Part shown: positions 4,906 through 10,804 of the stretch, in pieces
How the letters are laid out: every line of letters begins with the position of its first letter
Position numbering within the stretch: the stretch's first letter is position 1
Source of the DNA: Gammaproteobacteria bacterium
GTDB lineage: Bacteria > Pseudomonadota > Gammaproteobacteria > DSM-16500
DNA: 10,804 nt
Direction of reading: 5' to 3'
Assembly (NCBI GenBank): GCA_004322325.1
Contig: SCTP01000078.1
Location: 1 to 10,804, forward strand
Notes under the pieces: generated by a model
Seen by the model: the letters and a program-made list of their open reading frames with translations, nothing else
Databases searched by the model: none
Told to the model about the DNA's origin: nothing
Position numbers and translations under genes: made by a program

Positions 4906-5262
4906 GTGCTACAAAATTACTTACCCGTACTCATCTTCATGATTGTTGGTTTAGGAATCGGCCTCGTTGCGCCGACGTTAGGCTATCTTTTGGGGCCAAA
5001 GCGCCCTGATCCGGAGAAGCTCTCTTCTTATGAATGCGGCTTCCCCCCCTTTAACGATGCGCGCGCACCTTTCGATGTCCGTTTTTACCTCGTGGCTATT
5101 CTGTTTATTATTTTCGATTTAGAAACCGCTTTCTTAGTGCCTTGGGCTGTCGTGTTTCGGCATCTCGGTTGGTTTGGTATGGGTACGATGGGGGTGTTTC
5201 TCGGTTTACTTACCATTGGTTTTATTTATGAATGGAAAAAAGGAGCCCTCGAATGGGAATAG
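4906..5262 (+). CDS. nuoA: NADH-quinone oxidoreductase subunit A
   Basis: The 118-residue product is a small inner-membrane subunit of complex I with three membrane helices (about 4-29, 58-80 and 88-110). The diagnostic motif follows helix 1: [12 protein letters not shown], then [19 protein letters not shown], whose acidic residues lie at the quinone-channel and membrane-arm junction. Two consecutive GTG codons can serve as start (4903 and 4906). I chose 4906 because AAGGAG at 4894-4899 is then six bases away, against three for 4903; the choice changes only one residue. The C-terminus (KKGALEWE) is encoded by bases that also carry the nuoB ribosome binding site and start, and the two genes overlap by ten bases. 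Confidence 0.96.
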   Translation: MLQNYLPVLIFMIVGLGIGLVAPTLGYLLGPKRPDPEKLSSYECGFPPFNDARAPFDVRFYLVAILFIIFDLETAFLVPWAVVFRHLGWFGMGTMGVFLGLLTIGFIYEWKKGALEWE

Positions 5263-5729
5263 GCGATGTCATGAAGCCAGGTTTTGGCGTCACCACAGTT
5301 GAAAATATATACAACTGGGCGCGATCGGGTTCACTTTGGCCGATGAGTTTTGGCCTTGCCTGTTGCGCGGTGGAAATGATGCACGCGGCGGCTTCTCGTT
5401 ACGATCTCGATCGTTTCGGTGTGATTTTCCGCCCCAGTCCGCGGCAATCCGATTTAATGATTGTAGCGGGAACGTTGTGCAATAAAATGGCACCTGCTTT
5501 CCGTAAAGTATACGATCAAATGGCTGAACCCCGCTGGGTGATTTCCATGGGTTCTTGCGCCAATGGCGGTGGTTATTATCATTATGCTTATTCCGTGGTG
5601 CGCGGTTGCGATCGTATTGTTCCCGTGGATGTGTATGTCCCTGGATGCCCGCCGACGGCAGAAGCGTTAGTGTATGGCGTGATTCAGTTACAAAAGAAAA
5701 TTCATCGTAATAAAGAAATTAAGCGCTAA
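5253..5729 (+). CDS. nuoB: NADH-quinone oxidoreductase subunit B
   Basis: The product (158 residues) carries iron-sulfur cluster N2, the last electron carrier before quinone. The ligands are visible: the adjacent pair C37-C38 in [11 protein letters not shown]102 in GSCANGGG, and C132 in VPGCPP. The motif RYDLDRFG and the Arg/Pro-rich RPSPRQSD are also typical. An in-frame ATG at 5232 would add seven residues (MEKRSPR), but it lacks a ribosome binding site, whereas ATG at 5253 has AGGAG at 5241-5245, seven bases before it, so I start there. It overlaps nuoA by ten bases and is followed after ten bases by nuoC. It is a peripheral subunit at the base of the hydrophilic arm, contacting NuoD and the membrane. 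Confidence 0.96.
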   Translation: MGIGDVMKPGFGVTTVENIYNWARSGSLWPMSFGLACCAVEMMHAAASRYDLDRFGVIFRPSPRQSDLMIVAGTLCNKMAPAFRKVYDQMAEPRWVISMGSCANGGGYYHYAYSVVRGCDRIVPVDVYVPGCPPTAEALVYGVIQLQKKIHRNKEIKR

Positions 5730-5739
5730 GGGTGGGACG

Positions 5740-6411
5740 ATGACGGATTTTTCACGTTTCGCAGAGTGGATTGATCAAACCCAAGAGGCATTCGGTGAGT
5801 CAACTCTCATCGTAAAGCCTGAGCACTTATTGGATCTTTGCCGTGTCTTACACAGCGATCCCGATTTTGATTTTAAAATGTTAGTCGATGTGTGCGGCAT
5901 CGATTATTTGCATTATGGATTAGACGATTGGCAAACCGAATCCACTACCACCACCGGTTTTTCCCGCGGTGTCACCGAAAAGCTGCATCGCGATGCACCA
6001 GCTAAACCTAGTCGCTTTGCTGTGGTGTATCACTTACTCTCACTGACGCACAATCAACGTATCCGTCTACGTGTTCATTTACCTGATGATGCTCCATTAA
6101 TAGTTGATTCCGTGATGAGTATTTGGCCTTCTGCTAATTGGTTTGAGCGAGAAGCATTCGATTTATTTGGTATTCTTTTCCGCGGCCATCCGGATCTTCG
6201 TCGCATTTTGACGGATTATGGTTTTGTAGGTCACCCATTCCGTAAAGATTTTCCCTTAATCGGCCACGTCGAAGCGCGCTACGATGCGACATTAAAACGG
6301 GTGATTTACGAACCCGTCAGTATTACCGCGCGTGTGCTGGAACCCAAAGTGATTCGCCATGACCACCGCTATCAGGTAGAAAATACAAAAGGGGAGGCCA
6401 ATGGAAAATAG
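5740..6411 (+). CDS. nuoC: NADH-quinone oxidoreductase subunit C
   Basis: The product has 223 residues and no cofactor; it is a scaffold subunit of the quinone module, bound to NuoD. The signature of the 30-kDa family lies at about residues 135-173: [20 protein letters not shown], then [16 protein letters not shown] hydrophilic Thr/Ser-rich stretch at about 61-90 separates the two halves of the N-terminal beta domain and is a likely surface loop. In E. coli nuoC and nuoD are fused; here they are separate but overlap by 11 bases, with GGGGAGG for nuoD placed in the nuoC tail. The ATG at 5740 is preceded by a modest GGTGGGA site. Confidence 0.95.
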   Translation: MTDFSRFAEWIDQTQEAFGESTLIVKPEHLLDLCRVLHSDPDFDFKMLVDVCGIDYLHYGLDDWQTESTTTTGFSRGVTEKLHRDAPAKPSRFAVVYHLLSLTHNQRIRLRVHLPDDAPLIVDSVMSIWPSANWFEREAFDLFGILFRGHPDLRRILTDYGFVGHPFRKDFPLIGHVEARYDATLKRVIYEPVSITARVLEPKVIRHDHRYQVENTKGEANGK

Positions 6412-7675
6412 TGCTCAACAAGTGCCAGAAATTAAAAATTACGTCTTTAACTTCGGCCCTCAACATCCTGCCGCACACGGTGTGTTGCGCTTAATTTTAG
6501 AAGTAGATGGCGAAACCATTGTTCGTGCTGATCCCCATGTAGGTTTACTGCATCGCGCTACAGAAAAGCTCGCTGAAAGTAAGCCATTTAATCACACCAT
6601 CGGTTATATGGATCGTCTCGATTACGTTTCCATGATGTGCAATGAACATGGCTATGTGCTTGCCATTGAAAAATTACTCGGCATCACGCCACCTATTCGT
6701 GCGCAATATATTCGCGTGATGTTTGATGAAATCACACGCTTGCTTAATCATTTATTATGGCTAGCCGCCCATAGTCTCGACAATGGCGGCATGGCGGTTT
6801 TCCTATACTGTTTCCGCGAACGCGAAGATTTGTACGATTGCTACGAAGCTGTTTCCGGTGCTCGTATGCATGCAACGTATTATCGCCCGGGCGGCGTCTA
6901 CCGTGATTTACCCGATAAAATGCCGCAATATCAGCCATCAAAATGGCATAACGCCAAAGAAGTGGCCAAGCTGAATGAAAATCGCCAAGGTTCTTTACTC
7001 GACTTCATCTGGGATTTCACCGAACGCTTTCCGGCGCGCGTAGACGAATATGAAAATCTGTTAACGAACAATCGCATTTGGAAACAACGCACCGTGGATA
7101 TTGGTGTGATTTCTCCTGAGAAGGCCATTGCAATGGGTTTCACGGGTCCGATGTTACGCGGATCAGGTGTCGCTTGGGATTTACGCAAAAAGCAACCGTA
7201 TGAAGTCTATGATCGCATGGATTTTGATATCCCCATCGGCACACGCGGTGATTGTTATGATCGCTACTTGGTACGCGTCAATGAAATGCGTCAGTCCAAC
7301 CGCATTATTCGTCAATGCGTAGAATGGCTGCGAAAAAATCCTGGGCCAGTGATGATTGATGATTATAAAGTGGCGCCGCCGCCACGTGTGGAAATGAAAA
7401 CCAGCATGGAAGCCTTAATCCATCATTTTAAAAATATGACGGAAGGCTACATTGTGCCGGAAGGCGAAGTGTATACCGCGATTGAGCATCCGAAAGGCGA
7501 ATTTGGTGTTTACTTAGTCTCCGATGGTGCCAACAAACCGTATCGCATGAAAGTCCGTGCCGCTGGCTTCCCACATTTAGCGGGGTTAGATGAATTAATT
7601 CGTGGTCACATGATTGCCGATGTGGTCTCAGTGCTTTCTAGTTTAGATATTGTATTTGGCGAGATTGACCGATGA
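6401..7675 (+). CDS. nuoD: NADH-quinone oxidoreductase subunit D
   Basis: The 424-residue product is the 49-kDa homologue that lines the quinone cavity opposite NuoB. Key motifs are [13 protein letters not shown] near the N-terminus and [17 protein letters not shown]. By their spacing of 49 residues, H26 and Y75 correspond to the quinone-head ligands His38 and Tyr87 of Thermus Nqo4. Later family motifs include [24 protein letters not shown] and the C-terminal DIVFGEIDR. It descends from the large subunit of NiFe hydrogenases, and the metal-binding cysteines of that family are absent, as expected. The start ATG at 6401 follows GGGGAGG closely (three bases). Its stop overlaps the nuoE start by four bases (ATGA). 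Confidence 0.97.
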   Translation: MENSAQQVPEIKNYVFNFGPQHPAAHGVLRLILEVDGETIVRADPHVGLLHRATEKLAESKPFNHTIGYMDRLDYVSMMCNEHGYVLAIEKLLGITPPIRAQYIRVMFDEITRLLNHLLWLAAHSLDNGGMAVFLYCFREREDLYDCYEAVSGARMHATYYRPGGVYRDLPDKMPQYQPSKWHNAKEVAKLNENRQGSLLDFIWDFTERFPARVDEYENLLTNNRIWKQRTVDIGVISPEKAIAMGFTGPMLRGSGVAWDLRKKQPYEVYDRMDFDIPIGTRGDCYDRYLVRVNEMRQSNRIIRQCVEWLRKNPGPVMIDDYKVAPPPRVEMKTSMEALIHHFKNMTEGYIVPEGEVYTAIEHPKGEFGVYLVSDGANKPYRMKVRAAGFPHLAGLDELIRGHMIADVVSVLSSLDIVFGEIDR

Positions 7676-8166
7676 TGACAGAAAAGAAAGCAAGTTTATT
7701 ATCGCCTGCAATTTGTGAACATATTGATCGCTGGATACTGCGTTATCCGCCAGAACAAAAACAATCCGGCGTGTTTGAAGCTTTGCGTGTGGTGCAAGAC
7801 GCACATCAAGGCTCATTGACAGTCGAATTAATGGATGCCGTGGCTGATTATTTAGGCATGCCAAACATTGCTGTGTATGAAGTGGCTACTTTTTACAGCC
7901 TATATTTTCTGCAGCCGGTAGGCAAACATATCATTAATCTTTGTACGAATCTTCCCTGTCGCTTGCGAGGTTCGGAAGCGGCGTTGGAGCATTTCAAACA
8001 GCGATTAGGCATTGATGTGAATGAAACAACGCCAGACGGTCAATTTACTTTAAAAGAAGTAGAGTGCTTAGGGGCGTGTATCAGTGCACCTGTTTGTCAA
8101 ATGGGTAAAAAATATTATGACAATCTCACACCGGAAAAAATTGATGAGGTGTTGAATGGCAAATGA
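7672..8166 (+). CDS. nuoE: NADH-quinone oxidoreductase subunit E
   Basis: The 164-residue product is the 24-kDa thioredoxin-fold subunit carrying [2Fe-2S] cluster N1a in the NADH module. The four ligands are in place: C91 and C96 in CTNLPCRL, then C132 and C136 in CLGACISAP, with the standard x4, x35, x3 spacing. The helical N-terminal part contains [10 protein letters not shown] and the conserved VATFYSLY. Two tandem ATG codons occur at 7672 and 7675; the first overlaps the nuoD stop in the usual ATGA arrangement and either would serve. The end of the gene carries GAGGT, the ribosome binding site of nuoF, and overlaps it by 11 bases. Confidence 0.96.
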   Translation: MMTEKKASLLSPAICEHIDRWILRYPPEQKQSGVFEALRVVQDAHQGSLTVELMDAVADYLGMPNIAVYEVATFYSLYFLQPVGKHIINLCTNLPCRLRGSEAALEHFKQRLGIDVNETTPDGQFTLKEVECLGACISAPVCQMGKKYYDNLTPEKIDEVLNGK

Positions 8167-9430
8167 AATTTGTTTTCGCACCTTACACCTGGATAAACCC
8201 TGGACGTTGGATACTTACGTCCGTGCGGGCGGTTATGAGCAGTGGAAGAAAATTCTACGCGAAAACACGCCGCCTGAAAAAATTCTCGAAGCAGTGAAAG
8301 CCTCTGCCTTACGCGGTCGTGGCGGGGCAGGGTTTCCGGCTGGGATTAAGTGGAGTTTTATCCGTCGCGATATGCCAGGCCAAAAATATATTCTGTGTAA
8401 TTCCGATGAAGGTGAGCCCGGCACGTGTAAAGATCGCGATATTTTGCGTTTTAATCCACATCAACTCATCGAAGGCATGGCCATTGGTGCGTATGTCATG
8501 GGAGCGACGGTGGGTTATAATTATATCCGCGGTGAATATTGGGAACCCTACGAGCGTTTCGAAGCGGCGTTACAAGAGGCACGACAAGCAGGATTAATTG
8601 GTAAAAATATTTTAGGTTCTGGCTTTGATTTTGAACTGCATTCCCATCTCGGTGCAGGCGCTTACATTTGTGGTGAAGAAACGGCCTTGATGGAATCCCT
8701 CGAAGGAAAGAAAGGCTGGCCGCGTTTTAAGCCACCGTTTCCGGCTGCACGCGGGTTATATGGCAAGCCAACAACCATTAACAATACAGAAACCTATGCT
8801 TCTATTCCTGTCATCATGGAAAAAGGCGCCGAGTGGTTTCTTGGTTTAGGTAAGCCCAATAATGGCGGCTGCAAAATTTTTTCAGTGACAGGCCATGTGA
8901 ATAAACCGGGTAATTTTGAAATTCCTTTAGGTACGCCCTTTAAAGATTTATTAGCCCTTGCCGGTGGTGTGCGTGATGGCCATCAATTAAAAGCCGTGAT
9001 TCCAGGTGGCACCTCTATGCCTATTTTGCCAGCGGATATCATGATGTCGCTTGATATGGATTTTGACTCTCTGCTCAAAGCAGGATCAGGCTTAGGTTCG
9101 GGCGCAGTGATTGTGATGGATGAAACCACATGTATTGTTCGCGCACTGGAAATGATGTCCAAGTTTTACATGGAAGAATCTTGCGGACAGTGCACTCCTT
9201 GCCGCGAAGGCACGGGTTGGCTGTATCGATTAGTGCACGATATTGAACACGGTCGCGGTACGATGAATGATTTGGAAACCTTACGCCGTGCAGCGAAAAA
9301 TATTGAAGGCCGTACCATTTGCGCATTTGGTGAAGCAGCGGCTTGGCCAGTAGGTGGATGTTTGAAGCATTTTTATGATGAATTTGTACACCATATAAAT
9401 CATGGTAAGTGTTTGCCGGGGACATGCTAA
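8156..9430 (+). CDS. nuoF: NADH-quinone oxidoreductase subunit F (NADH/FMN-binding)
   Basis: The 424-residue product oxidises NADH and passes electrons through FMN to cluster N3. The glycine-rich nucleotide-binding motif [14 protein letters not shown] is at about residues 53-66, [10 protein letters not shown] at 81-90, the FMN-site motif [13 protein letters not shown] at about 166-178, and the N3 [4Fe-4S] ligands are C343, C346 and C349 ([12 protein letters not shown]) with C389 ([13 protein letters not shown]). These cover all essential elements and the length is normal. ATG at 8156 has GAGGT five bases before it and lies within the nuoE tail, so translation is probably coupled. The nuoG start follows immediately after the stop with no gap. 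Confidence 0.97.
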   Translation: MANEICFRTLHLDKPWTLDTYVRAGGYEQWKKILRENTPPEKILEAVKASALRGRGGAGFPAGIKWSFIRRDMPGQKYILCNSDEGEPGTCKDRDILRFNPHQLIEGMAIGAYVMGATVGYNYIRGEYWEPYERFEAALQEARQAGLIGKNILGSGFDFELHSHLGAGAYICGEETALMESLEGKKGWPRFKPPFPAARGLYGKPTTINNTETYASIPVIMEKGAEWFLGLGKPNNGGCKIFSVTGHVNKPGNFEIPLGTPFKDLLALAGGVRDGHQLKAVIPGGTSMPILPADIMMSLDMDFDSLLKAGSGLGSGAVIVMDETTCIVRALEMMSKFYMEESCGQCTPCREGTGWLYRLVHDIEHGRGTMNDLETLRRAAKNIEGRTICAFGEAAAWPVGGCLKHFYDEFVHHINHGKCLPGTC

Positions 9431-10804
9431 ATGGCTGATATTGAAATTGAAATAGACGGGCAAAAATTAACCGCGAAACCGAATCAAATGGTGATTCAAG
9501 TCGCCGATGAAGCGGGTATTTATATTCCGCGTTTTTGCTATCACAAACATTTATCCATCGCGGCGAATTGCCGTATGTGTTTAGTGGAAGTGGAAAAAAG
9601 CCCCAAAGCCTTACCTGCGTGTGCAACGCCGGTCATACCTGGGATGAAAGTATTTACCAAGTCGCAAAAGACCATTGAAGCACAACGAGCGGTGATGGAA
9701 TTCTTGCTGATTAATCACCCTCTCGATTGCCCCATTTGCGATCAAGGTGGGGAATGTGAGTTACAAGATTTAGCCATGGGCTATGGATCAGATACCTCGC
9801 ATTATTGCGAAAGTAAACGTGCAGTGGCAGATAAAAATCTCGGGCCATTGGTGGCAACGGATATGACCCGCTGTATTTATTGCACGCGCTGTATCCGATT
9901 TGGTACTGAAATTGCTGGTATCCGTGAATTAGGCGATGTGAATCGCGGCGAACATTCTCGTGTGACAACGTTTGTGGAGCAAGCATTAACGTCTGAAGTA
10001 TCTGGCAATATTATCGATCTCTGTCCAGTGGGTGCACTCACCTCCAAGCCGTATCGTTTCAAAGCTCGTCCCTGGGAATTAGAGCAAGCCCCGAGCATCA
10101 GTCCACATGATTGCCTTGGATCTAATCTGCACGTTCATACGCGTTCTGGCAAAGTCATGCGTGTCGTATCGCGTGAAAATAAACAAATTAATGAAACTTG
10201 GCTCTCTGACCGCGATCGTTTCAGTTACACCGGTTTATATCATGCTGATCGCTTAGAAGAACCCTTAGTGAAAATGGAAGGCGAATGGAAGGTAGTGGAA
10301 TGGCAGAAAGCTTTAGAATTAGCCGCTGAAAAATTACATGCAGTGATTGCGGAGTATGGTGCTGATAAAATCGGCGCTTTAGCTTCCCCGAATGCCACAC
10401 TGGAAGAATTGTATTTATTACAAAAAATCATTCGCGGTTTAGGCAGTCCGCATATTGATCATCGTTTACGCGAGATAGATACGCGCGATCAAGCAGCGAT
10501 GCCAGCTTTTCCTGGCTTGAATATGTCACTTGCTGAGCTTGAGCAATGTGATGCGGTATTACTGATTGGTTCTAACCTCCGCAAAGAACAACCGCTTGCG
10601 GCTGTACGATTACGCAAGGCCTCACTCAATGGGGCAGCGATCATGGCGGTGAATAGTGTTGATTATGATTTTAACTTTAATCTGCAGGCTAAAAATATTG
10701 TTGCGCCGCATGCTATGGTCGGTGTTTTAGCTGAACTGGTTGAAGCAGTGCAAGATAACAAGCCCCATCCGATGGCGGCATTATTCAACGGCAAGCAAAA
10801 GATA
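9431..10804 (+). CDS. nuoG: NADH-quinone oxidoreductase subunit G, N-terminal part (partial)
   Basis: The first 458 codons are present and the gene runs off the right edge. Three iron-sulfur sites are complete: [2Fe-2S] N1b at C36, C47, C50 and C64 in the ferredoxin-like domain; [4Fe-4S] N5 with its unusual histidine ligand, H96-x3-C100-x2-C103-x5-C109; and N4 at C148, C151, C154 and C198 (CIYCTRCIRFG; DLCPVGAL). After that comes a molybdopterin-oxidoreductase-like domain. At the position where E. coli and Thermus carry four Cys for off-pathway cluster N7, this protein has a lone C228 (PHDCLGSNLHVH), so N7 is absent, as in the mitochondrial type. ATG at 9431 directly follows the nuoF stop, with GGGGA at 9418-9422. 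Confidence 0.96.
   Translation, partial: MADIEIEIDGQKLTAKPNQMVIQVADEAGIYIPRFCYHKHLSIAANCRMCLVEVEKSPKALPACATPVIPGMKVFTKSQKTIEAQRAVMEFLLINHPLDCPICDQGGECELQDLAMGYGSDTSHYCESKRAVADKNLGPLVATDMTRCIYCTRCIRFGTEIAGIRELGDVNRGEHSRVTTFVEQALTSEVSGNIIDLCPVGALTSKPYRFKARPWELEQAPSISPHDCLGSNLHVHTRSGKVMRVVSRENKQINETWLSDRDRFSYTGLYHADRLEEPLVKMEGEWKVVEWQKALELAAEKLHAVIAEYGADKIGALASPNATLEELYLLQKIIRGLGSPHIDHRLREIDTRDQAAMPAFPGLNMSLAELEQCDAVLLIGSNLRKEQPLAAVRLRKASLNGAAIMAVNSVDYDFNFNLQAKNIVAPHAMVGVLAELVEAVQDNKPHPMAALFNGKQKI

Noticed and set aside
9075..9626. 183-codon minus-strand open frame, the longest antisense frame
   Set aside because: It lies fully opposite nuoF and nuoG iron-sulfur coding sequence; its translation resembles no protein and it has no leader signals.
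1..10804. CRISPR array, insertion sequence or replication origin
   Set aside because: No regularly spaced direct repeats, transposase motifs, terminal inverted repeats or DnaA-box clusters were seen.

Overview
The window looks like a chromosomal segment of a gammaproteobacterium, most plausibly of the Legionellales (the Legionella/Coxiella side). The evidence is the order tpiA-secG-tRNA-Leu(GAG)-nuo, a nuo cluster with separate nuoC and nuoD genes, a NuoG without the extra N7 cluster motif, a moderate-to-low GC composition, and an effector-like coiled-coil gene next to housekeeping genes. The assignment is an inference from synteny and protein features; no database search was possible.

Layout. 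Bases 1-390 hold the end of a ferrous-iron uptake operon (feoB 3' end, then feoC, joined by an ATGA overlap). Bases 397-3609 look like an accessory segment: a minus-strand pair (an XRE-type antitoxin-like regulator and an unrecognised 60-residue protein, separated by a strong hairpin with a T-tract), then two plus-strand genes, one with a putative Ig (He_PIG-like) domain and an unrecognised C-terminal region, and one encoding a 514-residue, highly charged, coiled-coil protein resembling a Dot/Icm-type effector in general character only. From 3615 on there is conserved housekeeping sequence: promoter, tpiA (GTG start), secG (overlapping the tpiA stop by one base), a tRNA-Leu(GAG) gene, and nuoABCDEF plus the first 458 codons of nuoG, which runs off the window.

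How the genes work together. FeoB moves Fe2+ across the inner membrane and FeoC is its small cytoplasmic partner. TpiA is glycolytic, SecG is the accessory subunit of the SecYEG translocon, and NuoA-G supply one membrane subunit, the quinone-reducing module (B, C, D) and the NADH-oxidising module (E, F, G) of respiratory complex I. The nuo genes are tightly packed, mostly with overlapping stops and starts, so they are almost certainly one transcript; no terminator is visible between secG, the tRNA and nuoA.

No convincing new multi-gene system is visible. The points most worth a second look are the effector-like coiled-coil gene with tandem TTAA boxes upstream, the Ig-domain gene with an open frame but no start codon further upstream, the antitoxin-like gene without a toxin, and the tpiA leader, where a terminator-like hairpin contains the Shine-Dalgarno sequence but a promoter is placed so that the native tpiA transcript would lack most of the 5' arm.
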